64,000 bases of DNA from Chryseobacterium sp. FH2 (GCF_001045455.1 NZ_LFNE01000001.1:434001-498000), one strand, 5' to 3'; positions 1 to 8,881 are shown, counted from the first letter of the stretch. The notes: generated by a model not told the origin, from the sequence alone. Made by a program: numbers and translations.

Positions 1-985
1 CTCCGATAGAGCCGTCTCCTTTTAAGATACAGGATGGATATTTCCAGGTTACGGCAGAACCTGTTTCCACTTGTGTCCAAGAGATTTTTGCTTTTCTTTC
101 ACAAAGTCCTCTTTTCGTTACAAAGTTGAAAACTCCACCTTTTCCTTCTTCATTTCCCGGATACCAGTTTTGAACTGTTGAATATTTAATTTCGGCATTA
201 TCCATCGCGATCAATTCAACAACTGCCGCGTGAAGCTGATTTTCGTCTCTTGACGGAGCTGTACATCCCTCAAGATAAGAAACGTAACTTCCTTCATCAG
301 CAATAACGAGAGTTCTTTCAAACTGCCCTGTTCCTGCCTGATTAATACGGAAATAGGTTGAAAGTTCCATTGGACATCTCACGCCTTTTGGAATATAGCA
401 GAAACTTCCGTCAGAAAATACCGCGGAATTTAATGCTGCATAAAAATTATCACCTCTAGGGACTACTTTCCCGAGATATTTTCTTACTAAATCAGGGTGA
501 TTTTTGATAGCTTCAGAAATGGAACAGAAAATAATTCCTTTTTCCATTAAAGTTTCCTGAAAAGTCGTCTTTACAGAAACTGAATCTATTACGATATCTA
601 CCGCAACTCCTGAAAGCCTTTTTTGCTCTTCTATATTGATTCCTAATTTTGCAAAAGTTTTTAATAACTCAGGATCTACCTCATCTAAACTTTCTAATTC
701 AGGTTTTGCTTTTGGAGCTGCATAATATTTAATCGCCTGGAAATCCGGTTTTTCATACTTGATGTTTGCCCAAGTAGGTTCTACCATTTTTTTCCAAATC
801 CTGAAAGACTCCAAACGCCATTCTGTCATCCATTCGGGTTCCTCTTTTTTAGCGGAGATCGCACGGACGATGTCTTCATTTAAGCCGGTTGGGAAGTCTT
901 CATAATCAATCTTCGTTTCCCAGCCGAATTCGTATTTTTTATTTTCTAAATCGACTCTTAAGTCGTCTTCAGTATATTTACTCAT
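1..985 (-). CDS. sufB: Fe-S cluster assembly protein SufB (3' part cut by window edge)
   Basis: SufB is the scaffold subunit of the SufBCD complex, which builds Fe-S clusters in the cytoplasm. The first 328 codons are visible, starting [20 protein letters not shown], and no stop is reached before position 1; the family is about 480 residues. Segments typical of SufB are readable, including [19 protein letters not shown] and [20 protein letters not shown]. The remaining suf genes would be expected to the left of the window. An A-type carrier gene lies 77 bp upstream on the same strand. A cysteine desulfurase of the SufS type is 34 kb away rather than next to it in what is visible. Confidence 0.95.
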   Translation of the reverse strand, partial: MSKYTEDDLRVDLENKKYEFGWETKIDYEDFPTGLNEDIVRAISAKKEEPEWMTEWRLESFRIWKKMVEPTWANIKYEKPDFQAIKYYAAPKAKPELESLDEVDPELLKTFAKLGINIEEQKRLSGVAVDIVIDSVSVKTTFQETLMEKGIIFCSISEAIKNHPDLVRKYLGKVVPRGDNFYAALNSAVFSDGSFCYIPKGVRCPMELSTYFRINQAGTGQFERTLVIADEGSYVSYLEGCTAPSRDENQLHAAVVELIAMDNAEIKYSTVQNWYPGNEEGKGGVFNFVTKRGLCERKAKISWTQVETGSAVTWKYPSCILKGDGSIG

Positions 986-1062
986 TTTAATAGATTTTAG
1001 ATATTAGATTTAGAAGCTAGTTTTCGCGATATGCTATCCTAATCTCTATTTCTAATTTCTAA

Positions 1063-1392
1063 TTATAAAGAAAAACTCTCTCCACAACCACACGTTCTGG
1101 ATGCATTAGGATTATTAAAAATAAATCCTTTCCCGTTCAAACCTCCTGAATACTCAAGAACTGTTCCTGCCAAATAGAGGATAGACTTTTTATCTACAAT
1201 AATTTTAATGTCATTGTCTTCAAAAACCTGATCTGTGTCTGTCTTTTCGTTGTCAAACTTCAAAACATATTCTAAACCAGAACATCCCCCGCTTTTTACG
1301 CCCACTCTTATATAGTCTTCAAAAGGTTTAAAACCATCTTCTGTCATCAGTTGGATGGCTTTTGCTTTTGCTTGATCTGATACTTTTATCAT
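1063..1392 (-). CDS. A-type iron-sulfur carrier (SufA/IscA/ErpA family)
   Basis: This 109-residue protein has the family's usual length and its three cluster-ligand cysteines: C37 in GGCSG and C101/C103 in the C-terminal CGCGESFSL. A-type carriers receive Fe-S clusters from the scaffold and pass them to apoproteins. It lies just upstream of sufB on the same strand, so the two are probably co-transcribed and serve the same Suf pathway. A good Bacteroidota-type promoter sits about 30 bp before the start codon. Whether it is a SufA, IscA or ErpA orthologue cannot be told from sequence alone, so no symbol is given. Confidence 0.93.
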   Translation of the reverse strand: MIKVSDQAKAKAIQLMTEDGFKPFEDYIRVGVKSGGCSGLEYVLKFDNEKTDTDQVFEDNDIKIIVDKKSILYLAGTVLEYSGGLNGKGFIFNNPNASRTCGCGESFSL

Positions 1393-1420
1393 TGTATTTA
1401 TTTAGAATGATTTAATCTTG

Positions 1421-1452
1421 CAAAAATACGAACTAATTTCCGCAATCTCAAA
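1421..1452 (-). promoter_or_regulatory. Bacteroidota-type promoter of the A-type carrier-sufB operon
   Basis: Read on the minus strand, TTTG (1452-1449) is followed by 20 nt and then TATTTTTG (1428-1421). This matches the TTTG-N19-21-TAnnTTTG pattern known for Bacteroidota primary sigma promoters. The start codon of the A-type carrier follows about 28 nt downstream. Confidence 0.6.
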
Positions 1453-1590
1453 TTGATGATGTCTATTTTATCGATTTTACTTATAGACATTCTTGAAGGT
1501 GTTAAAAATTATATAAATTATCTTTTGCAAATATGGTGATTCTGTTTTTGATTTAACTTTGAAAAGTATTTTTTATCTATAAGAATAACA

Positions 1591-2532
1591 ATGAGAAATA
1601 AATTACTTGCTTTTTTTGCATTATTTTTAATAACAGCAGCAGCTTACGGGCAGACTGTGAGATACGTGTATGAAACTTCTGTCAATCCAGATTCTATTAA
1701 TCTGGTGAGCCTGAAAAACGAAAAAACGTTTTTGGACGTCAAAGGGAACCAATCTTTGTTTATTAGCGAAAATAGATTGATAAAAGATTCTTTACTTGCT
1801 TCTTTTAAACCGGAAGAAAAAAAGGAAAATAAAAAAGGGGAGAAAGATTTTTCAAAATTGGGAGGAAAAAAACATATTGAGCCTACTTTTTTTGAATATT
1901 TTATCATTAAAAATATTCCTGAACAAAAAATTTACTATTACGATAAAGTGTTTGATAAGCAAATTTATTATCAGGAAGACAGACCTTTGAAATGGGAAAT
2001 CACAAATGTTACGGAAAAACAAAATGGTTATTCTGCTCAAAAAGCAGTTGCGAATTTCGGGGGAAGAATCTGGACGGCCTGGTTCACAAAAGATATTAAT
2101 GTTTCTGACGGCCCATATAAATTTTCAGGGCTTCCGGGGCTGATTGTAAAGCTGGAGGATGACAAAGGAGATTATAAATTTGACCTTGTTAAAAAAATAA
2201 TAATTAAAAATTCTTTTGAAGAGTCTGTAAGCTCAGATGCGAAATTGAGTACAAGAGTTGATTTTCACGGAGATAAAGCAGCATTGGAGCTTGAAATGAG
2301 CAAAAATAAAAAAGCATTTTCAGGAAACGAAAGACAAATGAGCTCTGGTGGTGGTAGACGAGGAGGAGGGATGCATGGTGGCGGAATGGGTGGCGACGGT
2401 CATATGGGCGGAAGAAGAGGAATGCCTCCCGGAGGAAATGAAGGGGGAATGGCCCCATCGGTGCCAAATGCAGGCTTAGGAAATGTTTCTTTTCAAAGTT
2501 TAGGGAACCAAAATCCAATAGAATTAAAATAA
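1591..2532 (+). CDS. GLPGLI family secreted protein
   Basis: A 313-residue protein with an N-terminal signal peptide (cleavage likely after AAAYGQ). The signature GLPGLIVKLEDDKGDY lies near residue 180 and defines the GLPGLI family, a Bacteroidota group of unknown function usually found in tandem copies. The last quarter, about residues 250-295, is a low-complexity Gly/Met/His stretch (motif repeats of GGGM and GGDGHMGG) before a C-terminal NPIELK. The ORF is 9 bp upstream of a paralogue that ends in the same NPIELK. A TAACTTTG box at 1554-1561 may be the -7 element. The Met/His-rich tail could bind metal, but that is inference. Confidence 0.9.
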   Translation: MRNKLLAFFALFLITAAAYGQTVRYVYETSVNPDSINLVSLKNEKTFLDVKGNQSLFISENRLIKDSLLASFKPEEKKENKKGEKDFSKLGGKKHIEPTFFEYFIIKNIPEQKIYYYDKVFDKQIYYQEDRPLKWEITNVTEKQNGYSAQKAVANFGGRIWTAWFTKDINVSDGPYKFSGLPGLIVKLEDDKGDYKFDLVKKIIIKNSFEESVSSDAKLSTRVDFHGDKAALELEMSKNKKAFSGNERQMSSGGGRRGGGMHGGGMGGDGHMGGRRGMPPGGNEGGMAPSVPNAGLGNVSFQSLGNQNPIELK

Positions 2533-2541
2533 AAATAAATA

Positions 2542-3417
2542 ATGAAAAAAATAGGAATTCTAATTTTAGCTTTATTCGTGCACACGGCTTTTGCACAGGC
2601 TAACAGATTTGTGTATCAGGTTACGATGAAACCAGATGCATCTGATAAAAATAGTGTAAAAACCGAGAATGCCTATCTCGATATTTCACCGGAAAAATCA
2701 CTTTTTTATTCTGAAAACAGATTCAAAAGAGATTCTATCATGCAGCAAAACTTTCAGAGTGGAGGAGGAAGAGGTTTCAACCGAGATCAGATGGAAAGTT
2801 TAAGATCGAACATCAACTACTCGGTAGAAAAAGATAAAACCAATCAAAAAACATTCTTTAAGGACAGATTAGGAAGAGATATTTATTCATACGAAGAAGA
2901 CAGGCCATTGAATTGGAAGATTTCGTCTGAAACGATGAAAATTGGTGATTATAAAGTTCAAAAGGCTGAAACTGATTTCGGAGGAAGAAAATGGACGGCT
3001 TGGTTTACCACAGATTTACCTTATCAGGATGGCCCTTATAAATTCGGAGGGCTGCCGGGGCTAATTGTGAAAGTGGAAGATGACAAAGGAGAGTATTCTT
3101 TTGATTTAATGAAAAACTATAAAATTGCTGAACTTCCTGCTTTAAACCAATTTGGTAATACCATTAAAGTAAAAAGAACAGATTTTGTAAAACAACAGGA
3201 AAAATTTAAAACTGATCCGGTGTCCTTTATGAACCAAGGCGGAGGCGGGGGATTTTCCCAAACTAGAATTGCCGCTGGCGGAGGAATTGCTGCTCCAAGA
3301 GGTGGAGGCGGCGGAGGAAACCGTGGAGGCGGAAATTCCGGAGATTTCAGGAAAAGAATGGAAGACAGAGTAAAGGAAGAGGCAAAAAATAACAGCAACC
3401 CAATTGAATTAAAATAA
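2542..3417 (+). CDS. GLPGLI family secreted protein, tandem paralogue
   Basis: A 291-residue protein with a signal peptide (MKKIGILILALFVHTAFAQ) and the family motif GLPGLIVKVEDDKGEY near residue 170. The block EEDRPLNWKI...FGGRKWTAWFTTDLPYQDGPYKF aligns closely with the preceding gene, so the two arose by duplication. Its C-terminal low-complexity tract is Gly/Arg-rich rather than Gly/Met/His-rich, and it ends in NSNPIELK. It is transcribed with the gene before it and followed directly by a hairpin terminator. The function of the family is not established. Confidence 0.9.
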   Translation: MKKIGILILALFVHTAFAQANRFVYQVTMKPDASDKNSVKTENAYLDISPEKSLFYSENRFKRDSIMQQNFQSGGGRGFNRDQMESLRSNINYSVEKDKTNQKTFFKDRLGRDIYSYEEDRPLNWKISSETMKIGDYKVQKAETDFGGRKWTAWFTTDLPYQDGPYKFGGLPGLIVKVEDDKGEYSFDLMKNYKIAELPALNQFGNTIKVKRTDFVKQQEKFKTDPVSFMNQGGGGGFSQTRIAAGGGIAAPRGGGGGGNRGGGNSGDFRKRMEDRVKEEAKNNSNPIELK

Positions 3418-3422
3418 AAAAG

Positions 3423-3451
3423 AACCCCTGAAGATTTCTTCGGGGGTTTTT
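3423..3451 (+). terminator. Rho-independent terminator after the GLPGLI pair
   Basis: A stem of about 9 bp (AACCCC..., closing on GGGGTT, around the loop ATTT) is followed by a T-run at 3447-3451. It lies between convergent genes. The minus-strand side also has a short T-rich run, so it may serve both. Confidence 0.8.
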
Positions 3452-3463
3452 AATTTGTATGAC

Positions 3464-4321
3464 TTATTTTAAAAGTTGATTAAAAGTATCTCCTTGTCTG
3501 ATGTCTCCGGTATTATAACCTTTCATAAACCACTCTTTACGCTGAGCAGACGAGCCATGTGTAAAACTTTCCTGGTTGACATACCCCTGAGATCTTTTCT
3601 GGATATTATCATCGCCCACTGCTTCTGCAGCTTCGATTGCTGCATCGATATCTCCGGGCTCTAAGATGTGTTCCCTGTTATCAGTTTGTTTTGCCCAGAC
3701 TCCGGCATAAAAATCCGCCTGTAATTCTGTTGCAACGGAAACTCTGTTCATATCAGCTTCAGAATACTTTCCGCTTCTTCTTAAAGCATCTACTTTCTGT
3801 GTTGTTCCTAAAAGAGTCTGCACATGATGTCCTATTTCGTGAGCCATTACATAAGCAATGGTAAACTCAGTTACTTGTGCCCCGAATCTTGATTGAAGTT
3901 CATTAAAAAAGCTCATATCCATATAAACACTTTGGTCGGCAGGGCAATAAAAGGGACCCATTGCAGATTGTGCTGTTCCGCAACCTGATTGTGTTGTGTT
4001 TTCGAATAAAATTACTTTTGCGGGACGATATTGCATTCCGTTATCTGCAAAAATTTTAGTCCAAGTTTGTTCATTTTCTGCGGTTACCATTTGTACAAAT
4101 TCACGAACCTTCAATTCGTTAGCATTCAATTGTCTTTGTTCAGTAGGTGCAGAGTTGCTTCCTCCTCCTGAAGAAAGGATAGATGAAGGGTCGCCCCCAA
4201 GAAAAAATATGATTGCAGCAATAATAAGAGTTCCCAAACCGCCTCCTACAATGGCTCCTCCGCCACCGCCAGATCCTCGTCTGTCTTCTACATTACCGCT
4301 TCTGTCTTCCGTCCATTTCAT
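3464..4321 (-). CDS. Neutral zinc metallopeptidase (YpfJ family)
   Basis: A 285-residue membrane-anchored protein. A short Gly-rich N-terminus is followed by one hydrophobic segment at about residues 26-42 and then a protease domain. The zinc motif HEIGH is at 161-165, and ELQADFYAGVWA near residue 200 probably supplies the third ligand. The start MKWTEDRSGNVEDRRGS and the AQSAMGPFYCPADQSVYMDMSFF block are typical of the family (Pfam putative neutral zinc metallopeptidase). Substrates are not known. It stands alone, convergent with the GLPGLI genes and divergent from the small lipoprotein genes to its right. Confidence 0.93.
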   Translation of the reverse strand: MKWTEDRSGNVEDRRGSGGGGGAIVGGGLGTLIIAAIIFFLGGDPSSILSSGGGSNSAPTEQRQLNANELKVREFVQMVTAENEQTWTKIFADNGMQYRPAKVILFENTTQSGCGTAQSAMGPFYCPADQSVYMDMSFFNELQSRFGAQVTEFTIAYVMAHEIGHHVQTLLGTTQKVDALRRSGKYSEADMNRVSVATELQADFYAGVWAKQTDNREHILEPGDIDAAIEAAEAVGDDNIQKRSQGYVNQESFTHGSSAQRKEWFMKGYNTGDIRQGDTFNQLLK

Positions 4322-4388
4322 AGAAAATAATTTTTTGTATGTAAATTTAAAATTAATATTGATTATTTTTGAAAAAAATTAAAACTAA

Positions 4389-4706
4389 GTGAAGAAAATT
4401 AAATTTAGTATTTTACTATTGGGAGTTTTTGGTCTTATAGCTTGTGATAAGAAAGAAGATGAAGTACATGATGTCAACAAAAAAGCATCTATTGAAACAG
4501 AACTTTCTGTGCAGCATTTAGATTCAACGGATATACTTATTACCAAGCATAAAATCTGGAAAAACAATAAACTTTTCAAAGAAATTATCAAAAGGGATAC
4601 GATCCCGGGTTTAGGAGACACCATCCGGGCGGTGAAAGATGAAGCAGGTCATTCTCATGTTGCAAATGCTAAAAAAGATTACGAATTTTTTATAACTGTC
4701 CAATAG
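4389..4706 (+). CDS. Small lipoprotein of unknown function
   Basis: A 105-residue ORF starting with GTG at 4389. Residues 1-19 form a lipoprotein signal with lipobox LIAC, so the mature protein begins at a lipidated cysteine followed by DKK. The rest is hydrophilic with no motif I recognise. A TATTTTTG -7-like box at 4364-4371 gives a short leader. It is followed 2 bp later by another small lipoprotein gene and then by a glutathionylspermidine-synthase-like gene, so the three probably form one transcript. Confidence 0.75.
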   Translation: MKKIKFSILLLGVFGLIACDKKEDEVHDVNKKASIETELSVQHLDSTDILITKHKIWKNNKLFKEIIKRDTIPGLGDTIRAVKDEAGHSHVANAKKDYEFFITVQ

Positions 4707-4708
4707 TC

Positions 4709-5038
4709 ATGAAAAAATCAAGTTCTATAAAATTACTTTTCGTGACAGGTATCCTTGCGGCCTGTTCTCAGGAAACCCCCAAAAATACAACGAACGAGAA
4801 AAAGGTGTATATGAGAGCAGACAGTACAGCATCTTATTCAAGAAGTCACGGTTTTATGACGGGGATTTTACTGTATCATGCTTTCCGACCTTACGGAGCT
4901 TACAGCAACGGATCTTATCAAAGAGCCGGATATTATAGTGATGCGATAAGTTCAAAATCAAATGTTGGAAGAAACACCTATAAAGGAAAAGTAACGAGAG
5001 GAGGATTAGGGAAAAGTGGGTTCCGCGCTTCATCATAA
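4709..5038 (+). CDS. Small lipoprotein resembling YgiB/DUF1190
   Basis: A 109-residue protein with lipobox ILAAC and a short mature chain. Two features recall E. coli YgiB/YjfM: a hydrophobic GFMTGILLYHAF segment in mid-protein and a C-terminal RGGLGKSG close to the RGGFG motif of that family. Position supports this: it sits 3 bp upstream of a YgiC-like ATP-grasp gene, the same order as ygiB-ygiC. It is about half the length of YgiB, so it would be a reduced version. The assignment is inference from motif and context. Confidence 0.6.
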   Translation: MKKSSSIKLLFVTGILAACSQETPKNTTNEKKVYMRADSTASYSRSHGFMTGILLYHAFRPYGAYSNGSYQRAGYYSDAISSKSNVGRNTYKGKVTRGGLGKSGFRASS

Positions 5039-5041
5039 ATT

Positions 5042-6172
5042 ATGGAAAGAATACAAACACATCTCCGTAAGAACTGGGAGCATAAGCTTGAAAATTTAGG
5101 TTTTGGCTACCACTCCCTGGATGGATTATATTGGGATGAAAGTCATTATTATGAATTTTCTTTAGAGGAAATCGATAAAATAGAGTCTGCAACTGCCGAA
5201 TTGTGGCAAATGTGCCTTGCTGCGGTTGGCTATATTATTGAAAAAAATCTATGGTATCGATTCAATATTCCTGAATCTTTTAGAAATTATATTATTACAA
5301 CCTGGGAAGAAGATCATCCTTCTATTTATGGAAGATTTGACTTTGGCTTTGATGGAGAAAATTTAAAATTACTTGAATTTAATGCGGATACACCTACTTC
5401 TCTTTATGAGGCGTCCGTGATTCAATGGTATTGGTTACAAGAAATATTTCCTTATAAAGATCAGTTTAATTCAATTCATGAAAAGCTGGTTGATTACTGG
5501 AAGTATCTTAAAAAATATATGAATCCGCACCATATTTATTTTGCATCACTTACAAATATTGAAGATGTTACTAATATTGAATACATTCGTGATTGTGCTA
5601 CTCAGGCGGGTTTTGATACAGAATTTATTCCGATTCAGGATATTGGCTGGGCGGAAGATGCAGAAGAATTCATTGCAGGAGATGATTCTATCATGGAGTA
5701 TATTTTCAAACTTTATCCTTACGAATGGATAATTAATGATGGTTTTGCTGAAAAATTAGTCAAAAACGGATTCCGTTCCCAATGGATTGAACCGGCTTGG
5801 AAAATTCTTCTTTCATCAAAAGCTATTTTACCGATTCTTTGGGAAATGTATCCTAATCATCCGTATCTGTTGGAGGCGTATTTTGAGCCGAAACATTTAA
5901 AAGATTTCGCCAAAAAACCTATTTACTCAAGAGAAGGAGCCAATGTGATTTTATATAAAAACAATTTCCCGATTGAGCAAAATGCAGGAGACTACGGTAA
6001 AGAAGGATTTATTTATCAGCAATTATTTGATCTTCCGAATTTTAACGGAAATTATCCCGTGATTGGAAGCTGGGTTATCGGGCAAGAACCGGCTGGAATC
6101 GGCATCAGGGAAAGTACTCATTTGATTACCAATAACCAGAGTCGCTTTATACCTCATTTAATCAGCGATTAA
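5042..6172 (+). CDS. Glutathionylspermidine synthase family ATP-grasp protein (YgiC-like)
   Basis: A 376-residue cytosolic protein of the glutathionylspermidine synthase C-terminal (GSP_synth) family, close in length to E. coli YgiC/YjfC. Recognisable blocks are FDFGFDGENLKLLEFNADTP, EPAWKILLSSKAILPILWEM, KKPIYSREGANV and the final GSWVIGQEPAGIGIRES, which form the ATP-grasp core. It lacks the N-terminal amidase domain of true Gsp synthetase/amidase. The ligated substrate of YgiC-type enzymes is not established. Its last 11 bases overlap the 3' end of the convergent sulfatase gene. Confidence 0.9.
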   Translation: MERIQTHLRKNWEHKLENLGFGYHSLDGLYWDESHYYEFSLEEIDKIESATAELWQMCLAAVGYIIEKNLWYRFNIPESFRNYIITTWEEDHPSIYGRFDFGFDGENLKLLEFNADTPTSLYEASVIQWYWLQEIFPYKDQFNSIHEKLVDYWKYLKKYMNPHHIYFASLTNIEDVTNIEYIRDCATQAGFDTEFIPIQDIGWAEDAEEFIAGDDSIMEYIFKLYPYEWIINDGFAEKLVKNGFRSQWIEPAWKILLSSKAILPILWEMYPNHPYLLEAYFEPKHLKDFAKKPIYSREGANVILYKNNFPIEQNAGDYGKEGFIYQQLFDLPNFNGNYPVIGSWVIGQEPAGIGIRESTHLITNNQSRFIPHLISD

Positions 6173-8240
6173 GCTGATTTTTTTTGAGCCAGTATGAAGT
6201 TGACTGATATACCGAAATCGTTTTGTCTACAAGGTATTGCTTCGGAGCTTTCAGTATATTTTCATCATAATAGATATTGAATGCCGGGGCTAATTTGCTT
6301 TCTTTTTGTTTTAAAGAATATTGTTTTACCTTTCTTACGGGCGAAATAATCGTCAAATGATCATCTTCTACAAAACCTAAATCCTGATAGGTTGCGATAT
6401 AAGCTCTCGGCTGGAAATATTCTTTCAAAACGTCCTGTCCTAAAAATTTAGAATGGTAATTAAAATTCAAAATTCCGAAAAGAGTAGGCATCAAATCTAT
6501 CTGCGACATTAATTTGTCAAATTTTTGTGGAGCGATAAAGCCTTCCGAGTAAATCATCGCAGGAATTCTGTATTTGTCCATCGGTAATTCTGTTCCTCCC
6601 GCACTTGAAGCACAGTGATCAGCAACGATTACAAAGACCGTATTTTTATACCAATCCTGTTTTTTTGCCATTTCGAAGAACATTTTAAGCGAATAGTCGG
6701 TGTATTTTATACCTCCTTCTCTGGATTTAGCATCTCCGGGAATATCAATCCTTCCCTCAGGATACGTAAAAGGCCTGTGATTCGAAACGGTCATCCAGTG
6801 ATTGAAAAATGGCTTTCCGGATTTCGCTTCAGCATTCATGACCTGAATTGCCTTTTTAGCCATATCTTCATCTGCAACACCCCAAACGTTTGCGAAAGAA
6901 ATTTCTTCAGGTTTAAAATTGTTTCTGTCAACAATATCATAGCCGTTTCCTGCGAAGAAATCCTGCATATTGTCGAAATAGCTGTAACCGCCGTAAAGGA
7001 ATTTCACATCATAACCCTTCGATTTGAAAACGGTTCCTGTTGTAAATTTATTTTTATTATTTTCTCTTTTAATGATACTTTCCCCCGCCGTGGGCGGAAT
7101 ACAAAGTGTCAAAGCTTCCAAACCGCGAACAGTTCTGTTTCCTGTTGCATATAGATTGGTAAACATCAATGATTTATCTGCCAGACTGTCGAGAAAAGGG
7201 GTTATTTTTTGAGTATTTCCATAATGTTCCAGAAACTCTGCAGATAAACTTTCGATAGAGATTAAAACCACATTCTTCTTTTGTTCCGGTTGTTCGGGAA
7301 CAATATTTCTTGTTAAAGTATGTTCAGGATATTGACTTAAAAAGTTTTTCTCAGCCTGGTTCTGGTCGATTTGTGGATAAAACTGGAAATAATCCAGCTC
7401 ATTATGAGTGAATGCCCAATAAAATTTAGGAATTCCGTTGGCTTCAATTTCATCTGCAAAAAGATTGGGCGACCTTATCTGCATCATCGCCGGCAGTACT
7501 AATAAACTTGCTCCTGCCAAAACCACAAATGTTCCCAAAAGAATTAGCTTTTGCTTAAAATTTGGTAATATTAAAAGCTCTCTTTTTGTCTTTTTAAAGA
7601 TAAACCATGTAATACTTAAAGTAATAATGAAAATCGCCAAAAATAACGGAACTACAGGATAACTTTCCATGATATTACCGATGACTTCATTAGTGTAAAT
7701 AAGGTAATCTACCGCAATGAAATTATAACGGAGCCCAAATTCATTATAAAAAAAGTATTCGCTTACCGCATTGAAAACAATTAATAAGACATAAAGAAAT
7801 AATGTAATGAAATATAATGTATTTCGAATTTTAATTCTCTTTGAAGGAAGGAAAAGCATTAATCCGAAAAGAAGAGTTTTTAATCCAACAAAGATTAAAG
7901 CAATCTTCGTAACTGAACCACCATATTGTTTAAAAATATTATTCGGAATGACTAAAATATACAGAAAAAATAAGAATAGAACCCCGAAAATAATAGATCC
8001 GTAAGGTTTATTGTATTTTGAATTGGATAAAAATAAAAAGTAAAGCGCTAAAAAAGAACTCGCCAGAATGAAGACAAAAATGTCATTCACAAGCCCGATA
8101 GATAAAACCTTTATGATTTCAAAGAGCCCAAAACTTACATTAGTAATAGGATGGAAAAAGAATACAACCCTCAATAATAATGAAATAATAAGGTAAAAAG
8201 CTCCTAAGTAAAGAAAAGGCTTAATTTTCTGCGTAAACAT
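6162..8240 (-). CDS. LTA synthase family sulfatase (phosphoglycerol/phosphoethanolamine-transferase type)
   Basis: A 692-residue polytopic membrane enzyme. About five to six transmembrane helices fill residues 1-240, followed by a periplasmic alkaline-phosphatase-superfamily domain beginning near VVLISIESLSAEFLEHYG. The catalytic threonine is probably T370 in ATGNRTVRGLEAL, as in LtaS. VIVADHCASSAG near residue 545 would bind the metal. Lipoteichoic acid is not expected in this Gram-negative lineage, so the acceptor is probably a periplasmic glycan, lipid or osmoregulated glucan; that is inference. A TATCTTTG box lies 26-33 bases upstream of the start on the minus strand. Confidence 0.9.
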   Translation of the reverse strand: MFTQKIKPFLYLGAFYLIISLLLRVVFFFHPITNVSFGLFEIIKVLSIGLVNDIFVFILASSFLALYFLFLSNSKYNKPYGSIIFGVLFLFFLYILVIPNNIFKQYGGSVTKIALIFVGLKTLLFGLMLFLPSKRIKIRNTLYFITLFLYVLLIVFNAVSEYFFYNEFGLRYNFIAVDYLIYTNEVIGNIMESYPVVPLFLAIFIITLSITWFIFKKTKRELLILPNFKQKLILLGTFVVLAGASLLVLPAMMQIRSPNLFADEIEANGIPKFYWAFTHNELDYFQFYPQIDQNQAEKNFLSQYPEHTLTRNIVPEQPEQKKNVVLISIESLSAEFLEHYGNTQKITPFLDSLADKSLMFTNLYATGNRTVRGLEALTLCIPPTAGESIIKRENNKNKFTTGTVFKSKGYDVKFLYGGYSYFDNMQDFFAGNGYDIVDRNNFKPEEISFANVWGVADEDMAKKAIQVMNAEAKSGKPFFNHWMTVSNHRPFTYPEGRIDIPGDAKSREGGIKYTDYSLKMFFEMAKKQDWYKNTVFVIVADHCASSAGGTELPMDKYRIPAMIYSEGFIAPQKFDKLMSQIDLMPTLFGILNFNYHSKFLGQDVLKEYFQPRAYIATYQDLGFVEDDHLTIISPVRKVKQYSLKQKESKLAPAFNIYYDENILKAPKQYLVDKTISVYQSTSYWLKKNQLNR

Positions 8241-8265
8241 TTTATTAACTGTATATTAATTTTTG

Positions 8266-8273
8266 CAAAGATA
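8266..8273 (-). promoter_or_regulatory. -7 box upstream of the LTA-synthase-like gene
   Basis: TATCTTTG on the minus strand fits TAnnTTTG and lies 26 nt before the ATG. No clear TTTG -33 partner was found at 19-21 nt. Confidence 0.45.
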
Positions 8274-8314
8274 GTTTTTATTTAATATCGGATTGGATAT
8301 GTTTGTTTAACAAA

Positions 8315-8338
8315 AAAGGACTATCAACGATAGCCCTT
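8315..8338 (-). terminator. Terminator after ribH
   Basis: An inverted repeat with stem AAAGG.CTATC / GATAG.CCTTT and a 3-nt loop lies 25 bp after the ribH stop. On the minus strand it is followed by TTTTTTG. Confidence 0.7.
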
Positions 8339-8362
8339 TCTCTATTATTTTTTTAAGAAATA

Positions 8363-8878
8363 TTAATTTCCGAAACCGATACTTCCTTTCTTACCGGATA
8401 AATTCTTTTTAAAATCTATCATTCTCAAAGCTGTTACTGCTGCTTCAACCCCTTTATTTCCTAAATCTCCACCGCTTCTTGCAATTGACTGTTCTTTAGT
8501 ATCATCTGTCAAAACGCAGAAAATCGTAGGAGTATCAGTCAATATATTACAATCTTTGATACCTTGTGCTACCGCCGAACAAACATAGTCGAAGTGAGGT
8601 GTTTCTCCACGAATTACACAGCCGATAGAAATGACCGCGTCATATTTACGTTCTTTACAAAGCTGCATGCTTGCGTAATTCAGTTCAAATGCTCCAGGAA
8701 CAGGGAAAAGTTTAATATTTTCAGCTTTTACACCTTCTTTTTCAAGAATTTCCAGAGCTGCATCGCGAAGATTATAGGTTACAAAATCATTCCACTCAGA
8801 AAAAACAATGCCGATAGAAAAATCTTCGGCATTAGTTATATTCAGTGGCTTGTAATCTGAAAGATTAACTGTTGCCAT
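8363..8878 (-). CDS. ribH: 6,7-dimethyl-8-ribityllumazine synthase
   Basis: This is the penultimate riboflavin enzyme, condensing 5-amino-6-ribitylamino-uracil with dihydroxybutanone phosphate. The 171-residue length is normal. Readable landmarks are GIVFSEWNDFVTYNLRDAAL near the N-terminus, VPGAFELNYASMQL, and the active-site loop GCVIRGETPHFDYVCSAVAQG. It lies 3 bp behind the TPR-protein gene on the same strand and ends at a terminator. No other rib genes are visible nearby, which is common in this group, where the rib genes are scattered. Confidence 0.97.
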   Translation of the reverse strand: MATVNLSDYKPLNITNAEDFSIGIVFSEWNDFVTYNLRDAALEILEKEGVKAENIKLFPVPGAFELNYASMQLCKERKYDAVISIGCVIRGETPHFDYVCSAVAQGIKDCNILTDTPTIFCVLTDDTKEQSIARSGGDLGNKGVEAAVTALRMIDFKKNLSGKKGSIGFGN

Positions 8879-8881
8879 TTT

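Noticed and set aside
2204..2596. 130-codon open frame on the minus strand
   Set aside because: It is antisense to the Gly-rich tail of a GLPGLI gene; the low-complexity tract keeps the opposite strand open by chance.
3240..3360. Gly-rich DNA resembling tandem repeats
   Set aside because: Codons vary and there is no fixed period; it is low-complexity protein, not a DNA repeat or CRISPR.
6615..7154. 179-codon open frame on the plus strand
   Set aside because: It lies wholly antisense to the LTA-synthase-like gene, whose catalytic motifs are intact. It is Phe/Ile/Cys-rich, as expected for a complementary-strand shadow.
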